A DNA stretch of 64,000 nt. It comes from Bryopsis sp. KO-2023. Its lineage: Eukaryota; Chlorophyta; Ulvophyceae; Bryopsidales; Bryopsidaceae. Location: contig BSYQ01000001.1 of NCBI GenBank assembly GCA_030272585.1, positions 6,324,001-6,388,000 on the forward strand, in the 5' to 3' direction. The stretch's first letter is position 1, and every line of letters starts with the position of its first letter. The position numbers and the translations under genes were made by a program. Positions 46,410-58,308 of the stretch are shown piece by piece. A model generated the notes under the pieces. The model was not told where the DNA came from, ran no database searches, and worked only from the letters and a program-made list of their open reading frames with translations.

Positions 46410-49400
46410 ATGGGCGGCCCAGACAGTATTCGGATGGGTGTGAGTACCCATGGAATCATGACCAAACTGAATGACTACTGTCGGACTCAAAAGAGCGCTG
46501 GGCCTCTGAGGAGATACCAGGAGCGAGCTGTGGCTGAAGCTGAATCTGGGGAGAACATCATATTTGTTGCTCCGACCGGCAGTGGAAAAACGAAGATCTT
46601 TGTGGAAGCTGCCAGGTATTCGCAAAAAATTTTGCTTTCCTTAATGATACCATGGCGGGCATATTGTCGTATTTATATAGAATATGGTTTGTTTCAGGAG
46701 GTGACCGCTACTTCCTTCCCCCCCCCCCCAAAAAAAAAAAAATAGAAACAAGAAAAAATACGCGGTTAGATATCAGCGGGGAATATCACCAACTGGTTTT
46801 GGGAATGGGAAGAGAAAGAAGGAAGTGCAAATAAATTAAAAAAAAAAAACTTGAAAGAAAAGACAACCCCCCCCCCCCCCCCTCAAATCGTTAATATTCC
46901 CATCATCGATCGACATCGATCCAATTTGATTTGCGAGTGTGCATCAACAGGATACTTCTGCGAAAAGATCCCACCAGGAAGGTTGTGGTGCTGAGCCCGA
47001 CGGTGCCTCTGGCCACTCAAAATGCAGCTGTGTTCGTGGTGGAGGGTTTCGTGATGGAGGGCTTTCCGGTGAACTCTTTTTCCAGCGACAATCCTTTGCC
47101 TCTGCAATGTTGGAACCTGCACCTGAAAAGCCACAGCGTCATGACGATGACACCCTCCGTGTTGCAAAACGTCCTGGAACAGGGCTATGGATTGCCAGAA
47201 GATATCGATCTCCTGGTAACCTCTTGCTTTTTTTGGTGGGGGAAAAGGGGGGGTTGCATGTCTGACAAAGAATGGCACCCAGGATTCATCGTTTTAAACA
47301 GATTGCACAGATATATATATATATATATAATATAGGAATGTGTGGGTGTGGAGAAAAATACTTGAGGTATATATGTATATATATATTACCCAAGACTAAA
47401 TCAGCTAGGTTCGACCTGTTTCGTGGGCACCTGTTGAAGAATGCTCTGTTCTTGTAAAACTCAATAATTTTCCATGAATTGAGGTTTTCTAGGTTTCGTT
47501 CAGGGTGCAGCCATAGGGTCTGTGTAAAAATTTATGTATCAATGCATCGAGGTTTTTTATTTTTTTTCCAACCCCCCATACGTTGGGTGCCTTTTTATTT
47601 TTGTTTCGTTCAGAAATGCCTTGGGAAGTGATGGGCATGATCGGTGGAGAACGATTCATAATTTGAATGTGCTTTTTTTGGGGGTGGTTCAGATTTTTGA
47701 CGAGTGCCATCATTGCAAAGGAGAGCATCCTTACGCAAAAATTATGGCTGTTATCAGGAGTAGCTACCAAAATCCAAATCAAAAGCACCGCACGCAGGTT
47801 GGAACGAAAAAAAGAAAAAAAAAACACTTCTTGATTTGGTACTGCTGTGTGTATTAGTGTTTTACCAGATTTGGTTTCTTGGTTTTGCACACCCCCCCAA
47901 AAAAAGCCAATATTTTTCAGAAGACTTTTTCTTGGGACGATGGTTTTTTCGGGGTAAAAAAACCCACAAAACAAAATGCATTCTTTGCCCCAGGAAAAAT
48001 AGTTCCTCTGAGCTTGGCTGGGTTATTATTTTTTTGTTAATATTGACTCAAGAGTGAATGTTTATCGAACTGGCTGTGGATTGATTGCACAATATGCAAT
48101 ACGCAAATTTTTGGGGTGCATTTCTGTGTACAGGTGCTTGGATTCACAGCATCCCCTGCTGCAAAAGAAACCCTGGTGAGGTCCCTCAGTCTGAAAGGCA
48201 CTGTTCGTCGACCTGGTTATAAATGAATACAATCCAGAAAAAAAAAATGGGGGGAAAGATCTGGGACTTTGTTTTCATGGATCGCTCTTTTTTTTTTCTT
48301 TTTTTTTTTTTCCCGGTCGAATCACTGTAGTAGATCCATCAGCTTGGCTTGCGAGTTTCAAGAATCCTCTCCTGTACATGCCGTCTCGTTTTATTTTTTT
48401 TGGTTTGTTTTTTTCAGCAAGAGACGAACAATGTGCTTCTGGAGCTCAGCCAGAACATGTGTGCAATGTGAGTCACGTTCTGAATTATTTCTGAAAAAAA
48501 AATACATATTATGTGTTTAATTTCGAAATTTTTGATGAGAAACGAAATGACCATCATTGTTGCTTTCCGTTCCGGCTCGTTTTTTCCACTTTTACTTTTT
48601 TTCAATGTATTGTTTCTGAATGCTCAATTTTGCTTCCCTGGCTGCTTTTTTTTTTTCCCCTCCAATCAGTTTCGAAATTATTGCTGAAGAGGATGAGGAG
48701 GTTCAACTGTACGCCCCCACGCCGACGGAAGAAACCAAACTGGTTCAATTCAGAAAGGAGGATTACATGTTTATCACGAACACGTCCATTCTTTTGTATT
48801 CCATCTGCTGCACCAAGCTGGAGCTGCTGAGCAGAGAGCTGGAGCTGCCGGAGCTTCCCCAGCAGATCACGGTGGATTTCAACCAAGGCAACTACTGCAC
48901 TCAATTTGAAAATTGGTGCAACAGAGCTTCCAACTGTCTGGTGAAACTGTCCGGACCTGAACAGTGGGATCTGTGTCAGACCCTGCAAAACTTGACTTTC
49001 ATGAACAACATGCTGGGGCTGGTCAAAGAAGCAGGTAACGAGAGTGTCAAAAGTGTTTTTCTTTCTTTCTTTTCTTTTCTGTTTGTTTGTTTTTAGTTTT
49101 AGTTTTTTTTTCTTAAGGGGGAAAGGAGGGGGGAAGGGAACTTATCGATGCACCATTTCTTTCTTTCGTGGAGCAGTTAGATAAATTAAATGCATTAAAT
49201 TAATTTATCTAACAAGTCACGATTGGAAAAAAACATCAGATCTCTCCCCCCCCCCCCTTCACCAACCATTGATTCCGATCTCTGAATTAAAAAAAAGGGG
49301 AAAAAAAACTCTATGCGATGCTGTTTCAGGTGTGGAGTCGTGCCTTCGAGCCATAGCCAAATTCGTGGAAATGCAAACATACGGTAATTTGGCCTCCGAG

Positions 49401-50277
49401 ATCTTTTCGAATTTCATGCAGTTGCCTCCGATGGATGACCCTGAGATGTGGGAAAGGGCGTCGACGGTGGGTTCCTATTCATCCGGAGGTTTTCCGAAGT
49501 TCGTGACCTTGGTAGAGTTTCTGCTTCGCTACAAGGACACCCCCCAAGTGCATGGAATCATCTTTGTGAGAACACGGGATGCGGTTTATCAATTGGGACA
49601 AATGCTGAGGTAAAGTTTTTGAATTTTTGATTTTTTTTTGGGGGAGGGGGTGGGGTGGGGTTATTTTTAGTGATGTATTCGATTTTCTAATTTTCTGGGG
49701 TGGGTGGGTGAAGGCCAGCAACGGAACAACGTTTGAAAATGTCTCTAAATTTTTTAAAATCTTGAAATTTTTCCTTGGGTAACCTGCCAGGGGGCAGGCA
49801 GGTTTCTTTTGCCCGGTGGTTTTTCGTTTCTTGGGGGAATGATGAGGTAAAATTTGGTTGCCACACAGATCCTGTCCAGACATCACATTCATGACGTTTT
49901 TCGAATTCACGGGGCACGGCGCCGCAAGGAAAAAAAACACCCCCAAAACTCTGATCATGGGGAGCATCCCCGGCATGACGGGCAACAGTCAGCAACTGCA
50001 GCTGCAAGGATTCAGTCAGCAAGGCCAACACGTGCTGATCGCCACAAGCGCCGCCGAAGAAGGCATTGACATCCCTTCCTGCGAGTTCGTGGTGCGATAC
50101 ACCGCCAGTGAATCCGGCACCGCCAGGGTGCAGTCCAGGGGGCGAACCAGGGTGCATGGGGGGCTGTATTTGAACATCGTCGAGGCGGAATCGCATGAGC
50201 ACCGTCTGCTCGCCAAATCGGTGAAAGAGGAGCAACAAATGAAACAGCTACTCAAAATCTTACCTTCGGGAAGATAG
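46410..50277 (+). CDS. Stand-alone RIG-I/Dicer-family DExH RNA helicase (DECHH), 8 exons
   Basis: Superfamily-2 helicase of the RIG-I-like receptor/Dicer clade, which translocates on double-stranded RNA. Exons 46410-46615, 46951-47215, 47693-47797, 48134-48175, 48418-48467, 48670-49034, 49330-49609, 49869-50277 all join in phase to 573 residues from the ATG at 46410. Motifs: I, APTGSGKT (54-61); II, DECHH (160-164) followed by CKGEHPYAKIM as in Dicers; III, GFTASP (195-200); an insertion of about 120 residues between the two RecA folds (about 224-345) that matches HEL2i of RIG-I in spacing and helices (FENWCNRASNCLVKL); V, ATSAAEEGIDIP (496-507); VI, QSRGRTR (526-532). A helical pincer-like tail (HRLLAKSVKEEQQMKQLLKIL) ends the protein. 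There is no CARD, PAZ, RNase III or Cys-bearing regulatory domain. An upstream exon is possible because an acceptor precedes the first exon. Role in RNA silencing or sensing is inferred. Confidence 0.88.
46867..46882. repeat. C16 run inside the first intron of the helicase gene
   Basis: Uninterrupted 16-C run in intron 46616-46950, close to the acceptor. Confidence 0.9.
47311..47329. repeat. (AT)n microsatellite in a helicase intron
   Basis: Alternating AT run of about 19 nt in intron 47216-47692, followed by a further TATATGTATATATATAT patch near 47370-47388. Confidence 0.85.
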
Positions 50278-50297
50278 CTCGTTCTTTGGAAACTCTG

Positions 50298-50325
50298 GGA
50301 ATCAGGAATCAGGAATCAGGAATCA
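50298..50325. repeat. Tandem 7-mer repeat (GGAATCA)x4
   Basis: Four perfect copies of GGAATCA in the helicase 3' flank, 20 nt after its stop codon. Confidence 0.9.
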
Positions 50326-50889
50326 GTTTACACTTGAGTAGAACTCTGGGATGTGCGGTGGGTCGATGAGTGGCTCAAAAAGGAGGTCGCAGAGCGGGAC
50401 GGTTTGGGAAATATTGAGTGCTAGTTATGCATCATGTGGTTTTGGATATGGAAGTGTCCATCGACTGTGCGATCGTTCGTGAAATGCATGTTGGGGTGGG
50501 TTGATTCAATTGCATGCCCTGGCTGGAGGGGAGTGACATCAGCACAGGGCTGGAGGAGGGTGGTGGATAATTTGTGAAGTTTTTTTCTTCTTTTAAACAA
50601 CCAACACGTTTGGTACTTTTTCTTTGGGCTTTCACTAATACTTGAGATTTTTTTTGTTGGATCTTGAAGTTGTGTGCTTAATGAGTGATGTTTCATTGTA
50701 CATTCACGAACCTTTGTCTGTCACTACTTTGATTGCTTCTGATCTGACACCCACTTCCCTTTGTCTTTCCTTTGGTGCTCAATTTCCAGATGTCGTTACG
50801 CACGCGAAAGAACGTACATAATTTCGCTGTTAACACCCTGCTACGCAATAGTACATCACAGCCATTCACTGAGTTGTTGCTGGGGCCCG

Positions 50890-51165
50890 TCAAAAGGTGC
50901 ACATGTGACTGCCAAGAACAGTGAAGGAGACACAGTGTCGATGAGTGCTGCTCATCTTGGAGGTCAAAAGCTGGTTCAGTTGATTTTGGACAATGGTGCC
51001 GAAAAAGATGCCCACAATGTCCATGGAGAGGCTGCTATACCCACTGCAGCCTATTTTGGGAATGACGAAGCCCATTGAAGTTCTGATCAAGGCTGGTGCT
51101 GATCCAGACACATGAAGAACCCAGCTGGACAAAAGGCTATAGATGTGATTTGTGGCTGCCTCAGT
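50890..51165 (+). pseudogene. Decayed ankyrin-repeat gene fragment
   Basis: Three consecutive ankyrin-like stretches are visible: VTAKNSEGDTVSMSAAHLGG, then LVQLILDNGAEKDAHNVHGE, then IEVLIKAGADPDT and KNPAGQKAIDV. They lie in different frames: the first two share one frame, which closes shortly after the second; the third starts after a net one-base shift, and the fourth after another shift with a stop between. No intron signals explain the changes. This looks like a host gene remnant, perhaps part of an ankyrin/TPR-type protein. No intact copy is in the window, so the parent is unknown. Confidence 0.65.
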
Positions 51166-52199
51166 GGTAAGCCAGAGGGTCTGCAATGTGGAGAGGGGAA
51201 ATGTGACAAAGGGGGAAAGAACGTCTGAAGGCACTTCTGGAAGGTTGATTGTCCACCCAGTCTCTTCGTATGGATTTCAACCCCAGTGATCTGCACAAAT
51301 TAATTTGCAAAACAACTGGGTGGTATTTCTTGATAATATTTTGCTTCGGAGGTACAGATAGATATGGGAGTTTTTTGGGAGATGTTTGGATCGCTCGCAT
51401 CAGATGCTCGTGGTACCGGACAGGATTAGATCTTTTTGTTTCTTGACCATTTTTTTGTCAGGAAGATGTCATGTGGGTGAAAACATGAGGTTATTTTTAG
51501 ATTCTTGCGTGTGGCAGTTTGGTGATGCAACGCATCGCAAGTTATTGCTGAGTTTTTTTTTGGAGCCACCACATGCTTGGCAATCCAACCTTCCTGATTG
51601 TTCATTCGGTGCGTCAATCTTGACAAAACGAACAAGGCGCAAATGCAAAAACAGAAGAAAAGCTAAAAAATAAATATGAAGAAGCTTCAACACATGCACA
51701 TGCATGCATTTATTTTTGGTTCTCTTTAAAAAAAAGGAAAAACGAAACAGCAGCAAGGCCAAGAAGTACATTGAAGTGTTCACAGATGGATAGAGAAAGG
51801 GGGTGCAAAATCCAATCATAAGTGGTTACGTTAATCATTTCAGGAAGAGGGTACGGGTTTGGAAAAGAATCCACTTTTGTTGGTTGAAAGCTTGCTTGGT
51901 TCGAGCATTTCCATAATACCCAATTCTTTGAGCTCATGAAATAATGTGCTGAAACCCCCCCCCGTTCCCCCCTGTGAATCCCATAGCAGTCTGACTGGTA
52001 GACATCCACCAGTTTCTCTGTCAAAAAACACAGTTCCCCAAGGTCAGCAGGGTCCGTAATGTAATGAAATATGCATACATGTAATATAATACAACGAAAT
52101 TTGGCTTTGTGGTTGTCTGATAATGGTTAGTGTGCAAGCCAACTCTTCGCATATCTGGTATTGTGCATAGCACAAGGGTCGCCTGCACAAGACGCTTTT

Positions 52200-55100
52200 T
52201 TTTTTTTTTTTAGGAAGAGGAAGAGGAAGCCAGACGTGTAAGGGAGTTGGTTACCAACAACATTGAAATGCACATGTGCCAAGACTGCGGACAATTTCCT
52301 CTCTTTGGTTGGAAAGATAAAAACCGTTTGTGGTGGTGGAGTTCTGCCAAGATGCTTTCCACGGCTGATCTTATCGATCAAAATTATTCTCTTCTGCCCC
52401 AAACAAGGGGGAGAGCTAACAGAAGCAAGAAAAAGGAAAAAAAAAACACTCTTTGTGTTGCCTTCAAAATTTTATGTTAAAAATTGCCCAACAATAAGCA
52501 CCGTTCAGGATTCATCCACAAGCAGCATTTTTGCCAAGTGTAGAGAATTGCCCCCCCAACACATTTTCCTCACTCTTTTTTTTCTTGAGATTCATGTCGG
52601 CCATTCGACAGCCATACCACCACATGATTCTGCAGGAAAAGCGACCTCTTCAGCATTTTTTGGGGACCCCATTTTTTTTCCAAAAATAAAAAAAAAATAC
52701 CACTGATATATCCTGGTTTTTTTTTCCCTCTTTTTTTTCCTTTTTTTTCATCCTTTTTTTTCCAGCAAAAAACAATATAAAGGGACTTCTCAAGCTCTTG
52801 AAGAGGATTTTTTTGTTTCAAAAATCGACAGAAAAACATATAATGAGGCTAATGTTTCATGATGCACCAAAAATAATCAACACCAAAAAGAAAAAGGGAA
52901 AAAAATGAAAAAAGAAACCCGATAGGCACAGATATGCATGCATTGGCGGCTCCAGAAATAGAAAATTTGACTAATCGAGGCCATATGACGAAGGAAAGGG
53001 ATTGCAATGTAAAATAAAAACAAAAAAAAAGGAAAAAGAACAAAGAATGGTTTAGAGAACGAGCGGTTTTGGGGGTGGGGCGGGAGGAAAAAGAAAATGG
53101 GTGACCTCAGAAAGGGGTGTAATATTTCAAGGAAGAGCAGACGAGGTATGACAAAGAGTGCCAAAAAAAAGAAAAAAAGAGGGGGAAAAATAATAAAGAA
53201 AAAAATAAAGGGTCGCTCGATTTTACACTCCAACGAACACAATCTTGACCCAAAAAGTTGTTCACTTCACAAATGAAATGTGAATTTTTTTTTCTTGAAA
53301 AAGACACTGCAAGCGCATACGATATTTTCTTGCCCAAAAAATATAAACAAGAAAGCGATATATACATATGTATGCACCCTACAGGGGGAAGGGGGGGGGG
53401 TAAAAGGGAAGGGGGCAAAGCAATAATCTTTTTTTCCCCGTTTTTTTTTTTTTTTTTAAAACCCTTTCCCTTTCTTGCTTTTCTTCTTGTATCGTTGGTA
53501 TGGAAACCCCACTTGCAAAAAAAGTGTATGTGAAAGCCTTGATAACATTTTTTTCTCCCTTTTTTTTTGTAACTTTTTTTGTTCTTTTTGAAAGACATAT
53601 TTTTTTTCCCCTTTCTCTTAACCCTCATGCCCCCCTCTCTCAGTTTTCAAAGATCATATTTTTTTTTTGCTCCTAACCACAAAAAAAAAATAAACACCAT
53701 CACCCCAAAGAAAGATTAGAAATCGTACATGAAAAAAAGCCACTGCCAACTCCCCCCCCCCAAAAAAAAAACAGAGCTGGGGTGTTCTTGCAACCATGAT
53801 TGCCTCCATTACGTTTGGCATGACAAATTCCATCAAATCTTTCTTTCATGTGGGAATTTTTTTTTTTCCAGTTCCTGCCCTTTTTGTCTGCGGTTTGAAC
53901 CTTGTCATCTCTCCCTCTCTTGCTCTCACTTTTTTTTCACACTTTTCTCGACTTTTCTTGCTTCGGTTTTTCGAAAAAAAACCCAAATCTAACCAAGCGG
54001 AATTTGTACAAAAGCATTTTCTTGTAACGTTCAGAATAATCATATTCACACATACTCATAAAGCCTACGTTTTTGTTTTTGTTTTTTTTCCCTCTCTCTT
54101 TTTTTTCCCAACTCCCTTTTCCCTTTTGATTGAGGCAAGTTTCTTCTGTTTTTTTTCGATGTAAATGAGGATCCGTGGGGGCGAGTGGACGTCTCTGCTC
54201 TGGTTTCCCAACGAAATCCCCTCCATTCTCGTACAAACACCAAATGTTGGAAAAAATTGCCACATTTTCTTCATCTATTTTTTTTTCCTTTTCAATTTTT
54301 CTTTGAGGAAAAAAACAAAGATGGTACAATGCGGACATGATATGTATATATGTGTATTTTTCCCCCTTTTTAATATTTTCTATCCCCTTTCTTTCCGTGT
54401 TTACCACACCAACCTTTTTCCCCCCAACCCAACCACTGCCCCCTTCACCCCCACCAAAATTTATAGAACCCGAAATTATATCCAAAAGAAAGGTGGGAAA
54501 AAAACAGAGATAAAACACTCACTTTTGCTATTTAAAAAAAAACGAAAAAACCTGCCACCATTCCTCCATCCATCCATCCTGCAACCAAACCCTAGTTTTC
54601 TTTTTCATAGTGTTTTTTTTGTGGCTTTTTTTCTTTTTTCACCTTTGCAAATATCCACAATGCCACTTTCCCTGGGGAAAACATGTATGTATGTATATAT
54701 TTAAAAAAAAATCATTGAATCAATGGACACCCATTGCCCCCCCCCACCCCCCCTTTTCCCTTCCCCCCACTTTCACCAAGGCAAAGTGGCAAATACAAGG
54801 GGAGAAGCTGGCTAAAATTCGAAAAACATGGACCAAATTTTGGGAGCATCAAACCAATTTTTCTTTTTCTTTTTCTTTCTCTTTTTTTTCAAGCTTTAAA
54901 CAAAAAACATAAAAAAAGATAACAAAAAAAGAAATTTTTTTTACTGTGCCTTGGTGTTTTTGTTTTTTTTTTCGTTTTTTTTCCTTTCCTTTTTCCCTTT
55001 TTTTTGTGTTTTTCTTTTCTTCTTTTGGTGCCCTCTTGCCTCCATCCATTAAAAAAAAAAACAAAAAAAACGCGATACAACATGATATTCACTCTGAACC

Positions 55101-56450
55101 TTTTCCCTTTTTCAACCCACCCACCCACCCCCCTTTTCCCCCCCAGCACCAAAGCAGGGGGGACCAGGTGCAATAAAAAATTCTTTTTATAAAAAGGTTG
55201 CCATCTTCTACACTTCCTTTCTTATCGTATTTTTGATTCCTTTGCTTTTATAACCCCTTTTTTTTTCTTCATAATCTCTACTCCCCCTTTTTCCTGTTTT
55301 CCCACCTCCCCCCCCCAAAAAAACCCAAACCCCTGAAACACATCTTTGAACCCACCCCACATAGCCCCCTCCACATTTCAGCCAAAGCCAAACCACCGTT
55401 AATACAGTGCCAGTAATTTACAGAATCCCTCAATTATATCCTTCCTTTTTTTCTTTTTTTGACCTTGCCTTTCGGTTCTTTTCTTTCCCCCCTCCCCCCC
55501 CCCCCTTGACTTTCCCCTGATTTTTACTACTATTCTTTTTTTCTCTCTTTTTAAAAAGTTTAAAAAGACCTCTTCTTTGGCAGCAATATCCCTCGAACGA
55601 ACAACTCCCGAGAAAACCAAATCAAACAAAAAAAAGGAAAAGCCCACACAGCATATAGCCCAGCAACGCCTATGAAAAACGGAGTTTACAAAAAAAAAAA
55701 AAAAAAAAAAAAGAGTGGGGAAAATACAGCAATATTAAGAAAGAAAAAAGAGAAAAAGAAAAGTTTTTTTTTACTTTGAAAAGGGAAAAAAAAACAAAAA
55801 AAACAAAAGGCTGGAAAAATTATCCACCGGGAGTCGCTACAACGTTGGCTTTACTTTGCTTTTCACACACACAAAAAAAATTCTTTGGCGCTCTTTGTTT
55901 CTTTTTCTTTTTTTTTTGAAAACCCATATTTTATATATGTATACGTATTTCTTCTTCTTCTTCCCTTTTTCTTTTTTTGCTTTTTTTTTTCAAAAGTTTT
56001 TCCTTTTTCTTTTTTTTCCTCTTTCCTTGGAACTTCCCGAATAATTTTTCTGGAAAAAAGGCTACCTATGACGTTAAAAATTTTAGCCCCTCCCCCCGAG
56101 CGAAATATTTTCGAAAAACGCATATATTTTTTTTTCCTCCCCGTACAGCGCTCGCGCAAAGTAAAACATACACCCGATAATCTCAATTTGGCCAACACAT
56201 AAATAGGGGAAAAGAATCGACTTCAGGCCCCTCCCCCCAAGTCTCGGACGACACGGCCAGCGAACTCCAAAAAAACCCAACGCATAGCCATCTCCCATGC
56301 TTTTGTTTTTGTTTTCTTCTTTTTTTCCCTCTCTTTCCCTTCTTTTCCAACGTCTCTCTTTTTCTTTTTCCTTCTTCTTGTGCTTTTCCTCCTCCTTCGT
56401 TTTTTCTCCCCTTTTTCAAAAAACCGGTGCGCCGTTCCATACGTACACTT
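52200..56450. other. Homopolymer-rich, strand-asymmetric non-coding stretch
   Basis: Roughly 4 kb with no supported gene. From about 53.4 kb onward the plus strand is dominated by T and C (runs such as T14-T18, C8-C14) with interspersed A runs, so the minus strand is purine-rich. The longest run is A23 at 55690-55712. Many short ORFs are low-complexity Phe/Pro/Lys translations and are not genes. Lying 3' of the minus-strand A20/AN1 gene, part may be its 3'UTR. Confidence 0.7.
55690..55712. repeat. Poly(A) run of 23
   Basis: Uninterrupted A23 on the plus strand, the longest homopolymer noticed in the window. Confidence 0.85.
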
Positions 56451-56518
56451 AACTTTTCGATACCCTTCGGATAGCGACAGGGACTTTCCCCGGGAGCGCA
56501 ACGAGGGTGGATGGCCCC

Positions 56519-57208
56519 TCACAATTTTTCGAGTTTGCTCGCCTGCACGAGGGGGTTGTCTTCGGCCAACCTTTGCCGCTCGGAGGTCTTATGGTCAAAC
56601 GCACAATCGTGCGCTTCCGCGTAGCGATGCGCACCGCAAAACATCCTCCCGCACTTGCAAGGGAACCCCGTCAACCCCACCTTCTTGCTGCAAACCCCGC
56701 ATTTCTTCTTGGACACTCTCGCGGGAGCGGGCGATGCGGTGGTCGAGGCCGCTGGCGGACAGGGAACAGCAACGGGAGCAGCGACCGATTTACCCGGCAG
56801 AGAGTCAGCAGCGATCGTCGGCGGTTGAACCGGAGCGGCATTTCCTTCCAGCGCTATAGAACCTCCGGAGACATCCTTCTGCTCCGTTTCCTCCTTCACC
56901 TTGCGCTGCTCGCGGGCGGAGATGTCCCGGTAGCACTTGGAACAGAATCCCATGCAGGCCGGGTTTCTGCGAAGCGACGGAAAAAACGCCTGAATTTAGC
57001 CCCATATTCACCACCCAGGAACAAGAGGCTCGCCCCCATCCCCCACCAAGACCCCCGTCAAAGTGCAGCAGCGGGTCGGCATCAAAGCGAACAATTCACG
57101 GAACCGGAAACACGACAGAACTTACGCGAAGAATCCGCAGTTGTTTGCACAGAGGGTCGCCTCCCTGGTCTGCTGGACGCTCTCGTTTTGGTCATGGTGC
57201 GTGCTCAT
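56519..57208 (-). CDS. A20/AN1 zinc-finger stress-associated protein (SAP), 2 exons
   Basis: Exons 57208-57126 and 56966-56519, split by one 159-nt intron inside the A20 finger, encode 176 residues, the usual SAP length. The start is MSTHHDQNES. Residues about 18-38 form the A20 finger CANNCGFFANPACMGFCSKC, and near the C-terminus an AN1 finger has the full C-x2-C-x10-C-x-C-x4-C-x2-H-x5-H-x-C pattern (CGVCSKKVG...HDC). Between them is a Pro/Ala/Ser linker. Plant SAPs act in stress signalling, and A20 fingers bind ubiquitin. The start is well supported by the intact A20 finger and by the joined GC + A codon. Confidence 0.92.
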
Positions 57209-58308
57209 TTTTCCCTCGAGGACTGTCTCTTCTTCCTCGTTGTTTTTTCTTTTCTTTAGTTGTGTTTGTAACGGACAAACGTAGACCCAAAGGCGGTTTT
57301 CTGTTTGAAAAAAAAAAGACAGGGGCAGGCTTCTGTGTTCGGCTGAACTGGAATGCTTTTGCGCTCTCTTTTTTTTGTATAGGACGAAAAGCTATTCGGT
57401 CACGAAACGTAGACAAAGCTGTGGCGAAGTGGTCTCACTGTTCAAATAAGGTAAACTTCGGTCAGCTGTTAATTTCCCTGGGGGGTTGAAGGGGGTGCTG
57501 GAAGGAGGTGGACGTTACGTGATGCCCACGGGGTCGTTTCTGGCAATCTTTTCCCCGCTCAGACGCAGGCACTCTGCCAAAGGTACGGTGAAATTTGATT
57601 GGCCGAGATTGGGCTTTGGACTTTGGAAAACACAAAAAGCCACCCCCCCTCAAAACTCCAGAAGGTTCTGTTCAGATACGAAAAGATTCACCAGACATTG
57701 TTTTGCTCCCACACGAAGAAAACATTGGACTTCACAATAGGTGGGGGATAGCGACCGGGTGGGGGGTGATGCGCTGGGTAGGAATTCCATGAGCAAGTCC
57801 AGAGTTGATTGTGGGCATCAGCAATTAGAAGCCGCATTCGTGGCTGGGAGAGAACGCCAGCGGCCCTTCAAAAGCACTGGGTGCAACGTTTCGCATCGTA
57901 TCATAAATATTAGTGATTTCGACCCACTCTCGTTCAGTTTCAGGGAGGGTTCTGGTCAGGTCCGTTTCCTTCAATTGCGGTGCTGCCTGTCTGTCCGCTT
58001 TGTCCAGTGTCAGACAGAATAATCGGGTTCAAATTCCCACCAAACATTCCCACCAAAAACTACAGGAGCAGAAGCCCGGGCCTGGGCTGTTAGCCAACAA
58101 AACAACAATCGAGCGATTCTGATGCATGCACACTGTCAGAAAAAGTCGCTTTCTTATTGTAATGATCTTTTGGCAAGTGAATTTTGAATGAGGCTTAGCA
58201 CACTCTCAGCAATCTTGAAAAGGGGCTTGAGGTCTGGATGGATCGACCAAACTGGATTCAGTTCTGGTTCGAGCATTTCGCCGGATTCTTTTTCTCTTCC
58301 TGTTCAGG
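57209..58308. other. Intergenic region between SAP promoter and 5-FCL 3' end
   Basis: About 1.1 kb upstream of the SAP gene and downstream of 5-FCL. It contains GC-rich patches near 57.5-57.6 kb. A T-loop-like string near 58022-58045 lacks pairing partners and was not called a tRNA. Confidence 0.45.

Larger units (their letters stand above)
50278..52199. other. Intergenic region around the ankyrin remnant
   Basis: About 1.9 kb holding the helicase 3' flank, the GGAATCA repeat and the ankyrin remnant (both listed). From 51.2 to 52.2 kb I see no intact ORF with recognisable content. Confidence 0.5.

Noticed and set aside
23525-50277. Operon-like or defence-island reading of the RNA-repair gene and the helicase
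   Set aside because: Eukaryotic spacing, opposite strands and unrelated genes between; kept only as a low-interest observation.
52200-56450. Dozens of Phe-, Lys- or Pro-rich ORFs up to 193 residues
   Set aside because: They come from homopolymer runs and show no domain, signal or splice logic.
58020-58050. GGGTTCAAATTCCC string like a tRNA T-arm
   Set aside because: No acceptor or anticodon stem could be found in the preceding 75 nt.
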